This document shows positions 1 through 7,996 of a stretch of 11,515 bases of DNA, piece by piece; the stretch's first letter is position 1, and the number at the start of each line of letters is the position of its first letter. Both the position numbers and the translations under genes were made by a program. Origin of the DNA: Hyphomicrobiales bacterium (lineage in GTDB: Bacteria > Pseudomonadota > Alphaproteobacteria > Rhizobiales > CAYWUX01); NCBI GenBank assembly GCA_028279265.1, contig JANQOC010000654.1:1-11515 (forward strand). The letters run 5' to 3'. Under the pieces are notes generated by a model, which saw nothing but the letters and a program-made list of their open reading frames with translations, was not told the origin of the DNA and ran no database searches.

Positions 1-1
1 C

Positions 2-448
2 ATTTCCGGTCTCGGCTACATCCCTGTCGGGGATTGGCGGGAAATACTGGACGAGGTAGATGTGGTGACCGTGCATGCACCCAAATCAAAAGGCACGGAA
101 AATCTGATTGGTGCGCCGGAACTGAAAGCCATGAGGGCGGGAAGCTGGGTCATTAATGTTGCCCGCGGCGGCCTCGTCGATGAAACCGCACTCTGCGACG
201 CCCTTCAGTCCGGCCATCTCGGCGGTGCCGGACTGGATGTCTTTGCCACAGAGCCGCCGGAGCCGGACAATCCGCTCTTCGGTTGTGAAAATGTTGTGTT
301 TTCCCCGCACTCCGCTGCATTCACCCGGGAATGCTCGGCTCGAATGGCAACCGCTTGCGCCAGAAACATCATCGATTATTTTGACAACCGTCTTGATCCC
401 GCGCTGGTCGTTAATCCCGCCGTCCTCAAACAGGAGGAGAACCCATGA
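2..448 (+). CDS. D-2-hydroxyacid dehydrogenase, C-terminal part (gene cut by window start)
   Basis: The open frame runs in from the window edge and the start lies outside, so only about 148 C-terminal residues are visible. They cover the second half of the NAD-binding domain and the closing catalytic segment of the D-isomer-specific 2-hydroxyacid dehydrogenase family, which interconverts 2-oxoacids and D-2-hydroxyacids with NAD(P)H in the cytoplasm. Three family hallmarks are present. The segment VINVARGGLVDE carries the substrate-binding Arg (fragment residue 55). LDVFATEPPEP carries the catalytic Glu (residue 84). SPHSAA carries the catalytic His (residue 103). The stop overlaps the next gene's start (ATGA, 4 bp), which indicates translational coupling with the downstream SDR. 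The substrate cannot be told: glycerate, phosphoglycerate, glyoxylate and hydroxypyruvate enzymes all share these motifs. Confidence 0.93.
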   Translation: MSGLGYIPVGDWREILDEVDVVTVHAPKSKGTENLIGAPELKAMRAGSWVINVARGGLVDETALCDALQSGHLGGAGLDVFATEPPEPDNPLFGCENVVFSPHSAAFTRECSARMATACARNIIDYFDNRLDPALVVNPAVLKQEENP

Positions 449-1182
449 CAAGGGATCCGGAGAATTGCGTTCTGATTACCGGCGCTACCCAGGGCATCGG
501 CCTGGCGACGGCAAAACGGCTGGCGCAATCCGGATTTGAGGTTATTGGCCTGGCCCGCAACAAGCCTGACGAGAACTTCCCCGGCGAATTCCGGTCTGTC
601 GATCTCGCTGATACCAAAGAAACGAAAGAGGTCCTGTCGGCCATAACCGCGACCCGGGACATCACGGCTCTGGTCAACAATGTGGGCTATAATGTGCTCC
701 AGCCTCTGGAGGAAGTCGATCTCGAGTCCTTTCAAAGCGTCATCAATGTCAATATTGCTGCTGCCATCCTCTGTGCCCAGGCGGTGTTACCGACCATGAA
801 ACGGCGCAATTATGGGCGCATCGTCAACCTGTCATCGCGCGGCGCACTTGGACGGGAAAACCGAACGAGTTACAGCGCTGCCAAAGCCGGCATCATCGGC
901 ATGACTCTCACCTGGGCCCTGGAACTGGGCCCCCACGGCATCACCGTCAACTGCGTATCCCCGGGACCCACCGCCACCGAAATGTTCATCCGCAACAATC
1001 TCGAGGGCAAGGGGCCGGAAGCCCTCGAACCCTTTGTGAGTGGCATGCCGATCAGGCGTCTGGGCGAGCCCGATGAAATTGCCTATGCCATCGAGTTTTT
1101 CCTGAAACCCGATGCCAGCTTCATTACCGGACAGGTGCTGCACGCCTGTGGCGGTTCGTCCCTCGGTCATCACGGCTCTTAA
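445..1182 (+). CDS. short-chain dehydrogenase/reductase (SDR, FabG-like)
   Basis: This 245-aa protein has the usual length of a classical SDR. The N-terminal Rossmann glycine motif TGATQGIG lies at residues 12-19. NNVG at 78-81 is a variant of the usual NNAG. The catalytic tetrad can be placed at Asn103, Ser130, Tyr143 and Lys147 (YSAAK). The PGPTATEM segment at 173-180 and the closing ITGQVL...GG at 227-237 are typical of FabG-like 3-oxoacyl reductases and sugar or alcohol dehydrogenases. The start is well supported: AGGAGGAG lies just upstream and the ATG overlaps the stop of the 2-hydroxyacid dehydrogenase gene, so the two are probably made together. It is a cytoplasmic NAD(P)H-dependent oxidoreductase; its substrate cannot be read from sequence. 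Pairing of two dehydrogenases suggests successive steps on a hydroxy- or oxo-acid (inference). Confidence 0.95.
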   Translation: MTRDPENCVLITGATQGIGLATAKRLAQSGFEVIGLARNKPDENFPGEFRSVDLADTKETKEVLSAITATRDITALVNNVGYNVLQPLEEVDLESFQSVINVNIAAAILCAQAVLPTMKRRNYGRIVNLSSRGALGRENRTSYSAAKAGIIGMTLTWALELGPHGITVNCVSPGPTATEMFIRNNLEGKGPEALEPFVSGMPIRRLGEPDEIAYAIEFFLKPDASFITGQVLHACGGSSLGHHGS

Positions 1183-1236
1183 AAATCAGCAGGCATCAGG
1201 CCGGAATTGTTGCCATGATTGCGCTAGCGCTGACGG

Positions 1237-2286
1237 TCAGACGCTGTCGCCGAGTGCCACCTGGTGACAGCGAAGCAGGCTTGGCAGGCTATCGGCATTT
1301 GCCCGTCCCCAGCCGCAAACCGTCGCGATACCGAAGTCCGCGACATAATTCCTGGCCATCTCGATACGCGCCTCATTGCCCTCCTCTTCATCGTCAAACA
1401 GAAGTCCGAGATAAAGCTCACATTCGGCCGGCAGCCGCAGATCCCGGAGCGGCTCAAAAAAAGACGCTTCCGGTTCACCGAACGTCCCCGGCATGTGCAT
1501 GAACTCCAGCTTCCTGTTCACGCCTTCGGCAATACCGTTGGCGATCTTCACCGACAGGGCGAAATCCTGCGGCCGTATGACATGGTCATTACCGGGACTG
1601 CCGTAGCAGATATGGAAACCAAGCTCCACCGGCTCGGGAATCCAGCTCGCCAGACGGGCGAACTGATCGAATATTTGCCGTTCGTAATCGTCCGGCCGGC
1701 CGAGATAATAATCTTCAAATACGAGAACTTCCTGACAGACATCCCACTGGATCGCCAGTTTGTCGTGGGGAATATTATCGAGAATTTTGGCCACATCCTT
1801 GGCAAAGGAACGTTCGTAAACCTCGAGGAATGTTTGACGGCCATTGGGGCTGACATAGTTGTAACCTGTCGCCATTGGCGTCGGCAGGCTGACTTGAAAC
1901 CTTACATTTTGCGGAATTTTTCCCTCTTCCTGCAGCCGCTGGAAGTCTTTGAACGACTCAATCGCATGTACCGCATAACCGACCGGGAATTCGAGTGTTG
2001 ACGTGTCGACATCATCTCTGATTTTCAGAAGTTCTACTTCCCTGATAACTTTCCCGTCCCATTGCTTGAAGGCAAATTTCGGAATGCTGGTGTCGGCTTC
2101 AATGGCCGGGTGTTGTAGCAACATCTCCCGCTGATAGAGAATCCAGCTACCCCGCTCTCCGGTCTCCCCGTCTGGCAGTCGTTTCAGATGACTTCCGAAA
2201 GCATCGCAAATCGTGCAAAAAACCTCCTCAGAGGAACTCAAGGGAATACTGCCGACCAGATGCGCCGTTCTGTTCAAGTCAGTCAT
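1237..2286 (-). CDS. stand-alone MetE/UROD-fold protein with conserved zinc-ligand pattern
   Basis: This 349-aa protein is about half the size of cobalamin-independent methionine synthase MetE and resembles only its catalytic C-terminal barrel. LAIQWDVCQEV (residues 177-187) matches the position of the MetE IQ-x-D-EP strand. HICYG at 225-229 matches the MetE H-x-C zinc pair (His225, Cys227). Glu261 in LEFMHMP and Cys324 in TVCGWGR match the remaining MetE ligands. Members of this fold move methyl or alkyl groups to or from zinc-bound thiols, including epoxyalkane:coenzyme M transferase. The N-terminal HLVGSIPL...RLPDGETGER segment recurs in uncharacterised relatives, from memory. A clear AGGGAGG Shine-Dalgarno (2294-2300) supports the ATG at 2284-2286. 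It converges on the SDR gene and is divergent from the transporter. The substrate is unknown; methionine synthesis is not implied because the N-terminal half is absent. Confidence 0.85.
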   Translation of the reverse strand: MTDLNRTAHLVGSIPLSSSEEVFCTICDAFGSHLKRLPDGETGERGSWILYQREMLLQHPAIEADTSIPKFAFKQWDGKVIREVELLKIRDDVDTSTLEFPVGYAVHAIESFKDFQRLQEEGKIPQNVRFQVSLPTPMATGYNYVSPNGRQTFLEVYERSFAKDVAKILDNIPHDKLAIQWDVCQEVLVFEDYYLGRPDDYERQIFDQFARLASWIPEPVELGFHICYGSPGNDHVIRPQDFALSVKIANGIAEGVNRKLEFMHMPGTFGEPEASFFEPLRDLRLPAECELYLGLLFDDEEEGNEARIEMARNYVADFGIATVCGWGRANADSLPSLLRCHQVALGDSV

Positions 2287-2537
2287 GTTTCTTCCTCCCT
2301 GTATTTTTTTGCCTCGGACCGGGGAAACCCCAATTCGCGTGAGCTGTCATTATGACCTCGAAAACCGGAAAATGTCACGCCTTAACCAAATCATCCATAT
2401 CCGGCGGTTCACTGAGTATTCTGGCGATAATATAGGGGACAATCCGCCTTAAAAATGCTAATCACATATTCTAAGTTGTGATATCTTGCAGTCGCGGGAT
2501 AGCCGCACAAGAATAGATAATTTTGGGAGGAATTTGA
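2287..2537. promoter_or_regulatory. divergent intergenic control region (MetE-like gene / TRAP binding protein)
   Basis: These 251 bp separate two divergently transcribed genes and must hold promoters for both. On the + strand TTCACT (2408-2413) and TATAGG (2431-2436) are 17 bp apart and match the sigma70 -35 and -10 hexamers at 4 of 6 positions each, a weak candidate promoter for the transporter. The downstream part is A/T-rich and holds an inverted repeat listed separately. No minus-strand promoter could be picked with confidence. Confidence 0.4.
2461..2482. promoter_or_regulatory. candidate operator: ATCACA-N10-TGTGAT inverted repeat
   Basis: Two perfect 6-bp inverted arms, ATCACA (2461-2466) and TGTGAT (2477-2482), are separated by 10 bp. 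The half-sites are 16 bp apart, about one and a half helical turns. The repeat lies 56 bp before the binding-protein start and 25 bp after the weak -10 candidate, a position that would suit a repressor operator. No regulator gene is in the window, so the partner is unknown. Arms this short can arise by chance in A/T-rich DNA. Confidence 0.3.
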
Positions 2538-3578
2538 ATGATCCGCACTCTATTGGCCGGTGCTTTGATCTTGTTCATGGTCAACTCGGCTTCAGCTCAA
2601 AACATTACGCTTACCATGGCCGCTTCGCAGCCAGGCGGTGCAGCGGATATCTCGGCGAAAAATCTGGCCGAAGTTGCCGCTGCCAACAATATTGCTACAA
2701 TTCAGGTTCAAGTCGGTCAGGTGCTCACAAAAACCGTACAGCAAGTGGCTGAGGGCAAAACAGATCTGACGGCCGGCCCCTTCATTCTCAAATTTTTGCT
2801 GGGCAAGGGCCTTGGGCCCTACTCGGGTTTGGGCAAAGAGAAGGGCGCTGCACTCGCGGACAATATACGAATTCTTTACCCCTACTATCTGGCAACCTTT
2901 TATCTGATTTCATTCCAGAGCACCGGCATTGACAGTTATGAGAAATTGCGCGGAAAAACCGTTCATAACGGTCCGCCGCGTGGTGGCGCCCTGATTCTGG
3001 CACGCCAGATCATTCAGGCAACGACCGGCATGAAGGATGGCAAGGACTACCAGGGAAAACAAATCGCCTGGGGTCAGGCAAATTCTATTTTCCTCGATCG
3101 CTCCGTTGACGCAACCGTGCGCCCGGGCACCAATCCTCCGTCATTTCTTCCGGTCATGATGGCAGCGGGCAAAATTAATGTCGTGTCCGTTCCCAAGTCT
3201 AAATTTGAAGGCCCGGGCTGGCAGAAACTCGTGAAATCACCTGGTCGCGCTCCGATCGTTTTCCCGGTCAAATCTCTGGGAGACTTTGGCGATAAAGCAA
3301 ATTTCATAACGGAAGATGGTATTTTCCGCACAGTGGGTGACGTCGCCGGAGACATGGTCAGTAAGAACATGGACAAGGAACTGGCGAAGAAGCTGACCGC
3401 GGCTTACATCAAGGGACTTCCCAATCTGTTTAAGAAAACGCCTTTTGCCAAAGGACAGCGTTTTGGTGAAGTCGATGACAAGGTCTTCGGAATGTGCAAG
3501 GCGGGAATCAAGTTTCATGCCGGTGCTGTTGAAGCCTGGGAAGAAGCCGGATTCAAAATCGATGACTGTGCCAAGTAG
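2538..3578 (+). CDS. TAXI-family TRAP transporter periplasmic solute-binding protein
   Basis: This 346-aa exported protein is of a length usual for TAXI binding proteins. A Sec signal peptide covers residues 1-20, with a hydrophobic core LLAGALILFMV and an AxA-type cleavage site after NSASA. The mature part begins QNITLTMAASQPGGAA and continues with the TAXI pattern of a lobe-1 strand, a helix with alternating small residues, and the KLRGKTVHNGPPRGGA segment (about 134-149) found where family members form the ligand cleft. The only cysteines in the mature protein are the two near the C-terminus (in FGMCKAG and DDCAK), which could form a disulfide. It should capture an organic anion in the periplasm and deliver it to the membrane subunit encoded next. 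The start is set by GGGAGG at 2525-2530, seven bases before the ATG. The ligand cannot be inferred. Confidence 0.9.
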   Translation: MIRTLLAGALILFMVNSASAQNITLTMAASQPGGAADISAKNLAEVAAANNIATIQVQVGQVLTKTVQQVAEGKTDLTAGPFILKFLLGKGLGPYSGLGKEKGAALADNIRILYPYYLATFYLISFQSTGIDSYEKLRGKTVHNGPPRGGALILARQIIQATTGMKDGKDYQGKQIAWGQANSIFLDRSVDATVRPGTNPPSFLPVMMAAGKINVVSVPKSKFEGPGWQKLVKSPGRAPIVFPVKSLGDFGDKANFITEDGIFRTVGDVAGDMVSKNMDKELAKKLTAAYIKGLPNLFKKTPFAKGQRFGEVDDKVFGMCKAGIKFHAGAVEAWEEAGFKIDDCAK

Positions 3579-3611
3579 TCCTGGCGCTGATGCATTGACA
3601 TTGGATATCGT

Positions 3612-3635
3612 CCGGAGGGCCATCGGGCCCTTCGG
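3612..3635 (+). terminator. strong hairpin between binding-protein and permease genes (attenuator or mRNA stabiliser)
   Basis: CCGGAGGGCC (3612-3621), loop ATCG, and GGCCCTTCGG (3626-3635) form a 10-bp stem with one G-U pair. It starts 34 nt after the binding-protein stop. No U-run follows, so it is not a standard intrinsic terminator. In operons where a binding protein must outnumber its membrane partner, such hairpins often protect the upstream mRNA or reduce readthrough. That role here is an inference. Confidence 0.5.
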
Positions 3636-3698
3636 CACTGCTGATTCATCTGCATAACAATCAAGGTGACTGCATCCTGATACTGCAGATTTGGAATT

Positions 3699-3704
3699 TA
3701 TAAT
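3699..3704 (+). promoter_or_regulatory. isolated TATAAT, possible internal promoter -10 for the permease gene
   Basis: A perfect sigma70 -10 hexamer lies 18 bp before the permease ATG. No good -35 is seen at 16-18 bp spacing. If used, the transcript would carry a leader of only about a dozen bases. It lies in locally A/T-rich DNA, so chance is possible. Confidence 0.2.
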
Positions 3705-3722
3705 TTAAGACCGATCAATTGA

Positions 3723-6131
3723 ATGAGTGACACCAACATTCCCCAACAAGATGACTGGATGCGTCGTCTGGCTTTTGTTTTGGCATTTATCCTTGTTGTC
3801 ATGGGAATGGTTAACAATCTGCCGAACATTCCCGGCCTCTTGCAAACGGTTCAACTCATCCCCGGCCTCGAAAACATCCCGCGGCTGAGCAAATACAATT
3901 CCGAGTACTTTTTTCCCCTGATGTTCGTCTTCATGACGTTGGTCGCTTTGCTGATGGCCTCGTTCGCACGGGGTTGGCGCGATCAGGGGCCCCTCAAATA
4001 TGCATGTGGCATCGCTCTCGACGTCACCATGCTGCTGACTATATTCGCCGTCGCCATTGTCTATCTGATCGAACATGAGCAGGTCTGTCTGATCGACACA
4101 CTCAATGGCGAGCGGGCACGGCTTCTGGCGGAGAACCTGGCCCGGGCCCAGGAATATATGGAAATTTTCGGCACACCGCCCGATGAGGATTTTCCCGATT
4201 GCCAGACAAATCTCGGAAGCTGGATCCTGCCTTTCCTGCTCTGGTCCGTCAGTATTTTCCTGATTTACATTGTCCGTGTCTGGGGTTTTCCGATCGCCGC
4301 GGTTGCGATTATCATCGCCACCTACACCGTAATTTCATCAGCCTCATGGTTTTTTGACTGGACCGACAACAAATATCTGACAACGTCCATAGGTACGGTC
4401 ACCGATGGTGTCAAATCCTATACCGCCGCTGTTGTGGGGGCGCGTAACTCGATCATTCTCGAATCCAATTCGATTTTGGGTCAATTCCTGAATATTACGG
4501 TAAACATCGTCTTTCCCTATGTCGTCCTGGGTTCCCTGTTCGGCGCCTCCGCCGGTGGCCGTTCGCTTATTAAGATGGCCGTGGTCATAACCCGCAAGCT
4601 GCGCGGCGGACCGGCCCATGCCGCCATTGTCGGGTCGGCGACGTTCGGCACAATTTCCGGCGGACCGGTGGTCAATGTGCTGGGTACCGGCACCCTCACC
4701 ATCCCGATGATGATGAAAAACGGTTTTCGTCCCACTTTCGCAGGTGGCGTCGAAGCCGCGGCATCCAGCGGCGGCCAGATCATGCCGCCGGTCATGGGCA
4801 TTGCCGCTTTTGTCCTGGCAGCCCTGTCGACAGTCCCTTATTCCGAAGTGATTGTTGCCGCTTTTCTTCCGGCACTTGCCTATTTCTTCAGCTTGTTCCT
4901 GACGGTCATATTTGAATCCCGGCGTATGAATATCCAACCCGTCGGCGTCCTGACCGAGGAACAGAAACTCACCCGTGAAGACTATAAGAACCTGCTGATG
5001 ATCGCCGGCCCGATACTGCTCATCCTTGTTCTGCTGCTGAGTACCAAGGACAATGTGGGCACCGGGGCCCTCGGCTTCATCTTCGGCTACGACCCGGCCT
5101 CGGGCGAAGCGCTGCCTTGGCTGTTACAGGTTTATCAGAATGCAGCCGGAGACCCGGACTCCGCCGGTTTCTGGGCTGTAACCCTGCTCCTGGTCCTCCT
5201 GTTCCTCGACCCCGAGGTACGCAAGGCGCCGCGAAAAGTCGCTCGGGCGCTCTCCGATGCGGGCGTCGTTATCGGTGAACTGTTTCTCCTGCTGATCGCC
5301 GTTTCGATCATCGATATCTGTATCAGTTTCACCAATTTCACCGGAATTCTGACCATCGACGTATTGAACTGGCTCAAGTCGGTATCGACGTTCACCCTGT
5401 TTGGAAGTGAATTCACCATCGGCGGCTCGCTCTATTTGCTGCTGGCCCTGGTGGTGACGATGTTTGCCACAATCCTGCTCGGCATGGGCATGCCGACCCT
5501 GCCGGCCTATGTGAACGTCATCCTGATCATCGGACCGCTTCTCGTGGCTCTCGGCACGTCCTTCTTCACCGCCCACATGTTTGTGTTCTATTTCGCGGTC
5601 GCCTCGGCCATCACACCCCCGGTGGCCATTGCCGCCTTTGCCGCCTCGACCATATCCAGGGCGGAACCCCTGGCAACCGGTTTTTCGGCTGTGCGTGCGG
5701 GAATTGTCATGTTTGCCATACCGTTCGTATTCGCTTTTTACCCGGAACTCCTGCTCATCGAAGAAGCTCAACTCATGCAATCCATTGATGGCGGACCAAG
5801 TACCGAGAAATCATATCTGCCGGGATATGACGGTACAATCAACATCGCCGCTTTGAGCTGGTTGTTGCTGCGCCTTGTTGTTGCCCTTTACCTGTTCGCC
5901 AGTGCCCTGAGCCGACAGGACGCCTACCTGCTGTCACCCTTGGAAATCGGGCTGCGCATTGTGCTGGTTGTGCTCATTCTGCTGAAAATCCCGGCCATCG
6001 CCAACACCGCATTTGCCGTGGCAATCCTGTACCTGATCGCCCACCATGCGGGCGGATATATCCGCAAACGCATGTCGTCCGCGAAGGGGGAGCGGCCTGA
6101 AGAACCGGAACCGATAGTTGCGGGCAAGTAG
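3723..6131 (+). CDS. TAXI-type TRAP transporter fused membrane subunit (DctQ-DctM fusion)
   Basis: This 802-aa multi-pass inner-membrane protein joins a small DctQ-like N-terminal part (helices at about 14-31, 60-80, 93-115 and 160-180) to the large DctM-like transport domain, as is usual for TAXI-type TRAP systems. It uses an ion gradient to import the solute delivered by the binding protein. DctM hallmarks are present. The GSATFGTISGGPVVNVLG stretch begins at residue 304. TIPMMMKNGFRP leads into EAAASSGGQIMPPVMG (ending near 359). GMGMPTLPAYVN lies at 587-598. The SGG-P form replaces the more common SGS-A in the first motif. A periplasmic loop with two cysteines lies near residues 120-160. 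The 144-bp gap after the binding-protein gene holds a hairpin. No convincing Shine-Dalgarno precedes the ATG; the next in-frame ATG is at codon 13. Confidence 0.93.
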   Translation: MSDTNIPQQDDWMRRLAFVLAFILVVMGMVNNLPNIPGLLQTVQLIPGLENIPRLSKYNSEYFFPLMFVFMTLVALLMASFARGWRDQGPLKYACGIALDVTMLLTIFAVAIVYLIEHEQVCLIDTLNGERARLLAENLARAQEYMEIFGTPPDEDFPDCQTNLGSWILPFLLWSVSIFLIYIVRVWGFPIAAVAIIIATYTVISSASWFFDWTDNKYLTTSIGTVTDGVKSYTAAVVGARNSIILESNSILGQFLNITVNIVFPYVVLGSLFGASAGGRSLIKMAVVITRKLRGGPAHAAIVGSATFGTISGGPVVNVLGTGTLTIPMMMKNGFRPTFAGGVEAAASSGGQIMPPVMGIAAFVLAALSTVPYSEVIVAAFLPALAYFFSLFLTVIFESRRMNIQPVGVLTEEQKLTREDYKNLLMIAGPILLILVLLLSTKDNVGTGALGFIFGYDPASGEALPWLLQVYQNAAGDPDSAGFWAVTLLLVLLFLDPEVRKAPRKVARALSDAGVVIGELFLLLIAVSIIDICISFTNFTGILTIDVLNWLKSVSTFTLFGSEFTIGGSLYLLLALVVTMFATILLGMGMPTLPAYVNVILIIGPLLVALGTSFFTAHMFVFYFAVASAITPPVAIAAFAASTISRAEPLATGFSAVRAGIVMFAIPFVFAFYPELLLIEEAQLMQSIDGGPSTEKSYLPGYDGTINIAALSWLLLRLVVALYLFASALSRQDAYLLSPLEIGLRIVLVVLILLKIPAIANTAFAVAILYLIAHHAGGYIRKRMSSAKGERPEEPEPIVAGK

Positions 6132-6134
6132 CGT

Positions 6135-6158
6135 GGTCGCGCGCCCATAGATGCGACC
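6135..6158 (+). repeat. small inverted repeat just after the permease stop
   Basis: GGTCGC (6135-6140) and GCGACC (6153-6158) form a perfect 6-bp stem with a 12-nt loop, three bases after the TAG. It may contribute to 3'-end structure of the permease transcript. No U-run follows directly. Confidence 0.3.
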
Positions 6159-6213
6159 GGCGCAGTGATACGGCCGACCCTTAGATCAGGCCGGAGCAGC
6201 GCCGACAATTTTT
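6158..6213 (+). terminator. candidate compound hairpin terminator after the TRAP permease gene
   Basis: An outer stem CGGCGC (6158-6163) with GCGCCG (6199-6204) encloses an inner stem CGGCC (6171-6175) with GGCCG (6189-6193). It is followed closely by TTTTT at 6209-6213. This lies in the 113-bp gap between convergent genes, where a terminator is expected. The stem has internal loops, so its strength is uncertain. Confidence 0.4.
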
Positions 6214-6244
6214 CCTCAACGATCCGGAATGTTCGCAGAGCCGG

Positions 6245-7996
6245 TTATTTCTCAGGGATCACGGGCAGCAGCACATAACAGGCTTTGTCCGGCCCTGTAT
6301 GCACGGTTACCGTCTTGCCGAAAATCTCTGCGGGCCGGTCCGTCGGATCATCGTGCTTGAAAAGGCCGCACCCCGTCCAGCCCGCATACTCGCCGAAATC
6401 CAGATTGGCGTCACCCGGATAGACATAATCGGATCCCCGAACACTGAATCCGAGCCTGTAACCCGCGGGAACGTGGATGCAGGTCGGCCATACCTCGACA
6501 TCCAGTTCGTACACCTCTCCGGGATTAAGGAGCTGGATTTCATCGTGCGTATGATAAGGCCGGTACGGCTCGCTGAGCTGCTCATCGAGTTTGCGGTGTG
6601 AAGCCCTGAGCCACCCCTGGGCGATGGGCGTGTGGGGATCGAGCGCGCCCTGAAACGTTACCTCTTTCATGTCCGGCGCGAACACGCGCATGACAAGAAA
6701 CATGTCCGCATCCTCTGTCTCCGAAGAGATCCACAGCTTCGACGCAATGGGGCCGGTAATCTCCATATCCTTCTCCAGAGGCTCCGACAAAAATGTCAGT
6801 CCATCGGAAAAGCCTTCATAGCTCCGTGTCCCCTCTCCTTCTGGCGGCGACTGTGACAGGGACAGATCTTCGGAATGCAGGTAGAATTTGGTCCATTCAG
6901 TCCGGGCGATGGGCCATTCATTTTCATGACGTTCAACGAAGACCTCTCCGGGATGGCGGATTTGCAGTTGCACCCGCGGCTGGTCTTTCCAGCCCGTATC
7001 TTCGCCTTTCAGATAGTGGCCGAAAAATCTCTTCTGAAGACCCAGGCCATAATCCGTGTAAAAATGTGTCCAGTGCTCGATGCCGTGGACTTCAAGCCAC
7101 TTTTCCTGGCCTGCGGAACGCACAAATCCTTCGAAATTCCCGCGCGGGTGCAGGCCCTGCCCGCCCCAGTTGGCCGAGGACAGGAGCGGCGTTTCGACCT
7201 GTGTCCAGTCGGGCATACGCGACTGCCAGAACTCGTCCGTATCAAGCTTGTGGGAGATGCAGTCCTGATAGAAATCGTTGCGGTTGGCGCCGAGTTCTTC
7301 CTCGGTCAGCGTCTCCGGACCGGAAACCCAATCACCGGTCATACTACTGCGAAAACCGTTCGATCCGCGGCCGTTTTGGACCGTGTAAATCTGAGCAACC
7401 GACCAATCCTGGACAAATCCGCGACAGAATATGCCTCCGTGCCAGGCCATGTCCCGATAGAAGTCGGCGGCCCCTTCCCATACGCAGATCGCTGCCAAAT
7501 GTTTCGGCTTCAGGGCAGCCGTCTGCCACTGATTTTCCGCATAGTAGGAAATACCGTTGAGACCGACCTTGCCGTTTGACCAGGGCTGAACGCCGGCCCA
7601 GTCCACACATAATTTCTGGTCCGTGGCCTCCCGCAGGGACCAGATATCGATCTTTCCCGGAGACCGCCCGGCGCCGCGGGAATCGACACGGATGCAGACA
7701 TAACCGTCGGGGACCCATTTTTCCGGATCGACCACTTCCCACTGCTGGTACTTGTTGGTGGAATTCGCGGGTACGTCGGGATGTTTTTCACACATGCTCC
7801 GCCATTGATCTCCGTACAGTTCTTTGAAATGCAGCCATTTCCCATAGGGCCCCATGGACATGATTACCGGATATTTGCCGTCTTCTATGGGCCGGTAGAC
7901 ATCGCATCGCAGAACGATGCCGTCATCCATTTCTATGGGAACGTCCCAGTCAATAGCCATGCCATCTCGAATATCAGTCCGGTACTCCTGTGCCAT
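6245..7996 (-). CDS. CocE/NonD family (peptidase S15-like) serine hydrolase
   Basis: With the ATG at 7994-7996 the protein has 583 aa, typical for this family, whose members cleave esters or amides (cocaine esterase, acylamino-acid hydrolases, X-Pro peptidases). After the opening IDWDVPIEMDDGIVLRCDVYRP come the alpha/beta-hydrolase core segments PVIMSMGPYG and VDSRGAGRSPG. The nucleophile elbow is GLNGISYYAENQW with Ser150. The C-terminal third, ending in the GYRLGFSVRGSDY-type segment, is the galactose-binding-like jelly-roll domain. A likely catalytic His lies in HWTHFY (308 or 311). The usual G-W-x-D acid motif reads NWGGQG near 276-281, so the Asp is not where expected. AGGGA six bases upstream favours this ATG. 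A TTG at 8030-8032 would add 12 residues with a poorer ribosome site. No signal peptide is seen, so it is probably cytoplasmic. The substrate is unknown. Confidence 0.9.
   Translation of the reverse strand: MAQEYRTDIRDGMAIDWDVPIEMDDGIVLRCDVYRPIEDGKYPVIMSMGPYGKWLHFKELYGDQWRSMCEKHPDVPANSTNKYQQWEVVDPEKWVPDGYVCIRVDSRGAGRSPGKIDIWSLREATDQKLCVDWAGVQPWSNGKVGLNGISYYAENQWQTAALKPKHLAAICVWEGAADFYRDMAWHGGIFCRGFVQDWSVAQIYTVQNGRGSNGFRSSMTGDWVSGPETLTEEELGANRNDFYQDCISHKLDTDEFWQSRMPDWTQVETPLLSSANWGGQGLHPRGNFEGFVRSAGQEKWLEVHGIEHWTHFYTDYGLGLQKRFFGHYLKGEDTGWKDQPRVQLQIRHPGEVFVERHENEWPIARTEWTKFYLHSEDLSLSQSPPEGEGTRSYEGFSDGLTFLSEPLEKDMEITGPIASKLWISSETEDADMFLVMRVFAPDMKEVTFQGALDPHTPIAQGWLRASHRKLDEQLSEPYRPYHTHDEIQLLNPGEVYELDVEVWPTCIHVPAGYRLGFSVRGSDYVYPGDANLDFGEYAGWTGCGLFKHDDPTDRPAEIFGKTVTVHTGPDKACYVLLPVIPEK

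Noticed and set aside
1226..1245. Hairpin AGCGCTGAC/GTCAGACGCT between the SDR and the MetE-like gene as a terminator
   Set aside because: The stem has a bulge and a loop of one to three bases, overlaps the MetE-like stop codon, and no U-run follows on either strand.
5124..5780. Long open frames opposite the TRAP permease and other genes
   Set aside because: They are low-complexity, charge-rich translations antisense to clearly recognised proteins, without family motifs or ribosome sites.
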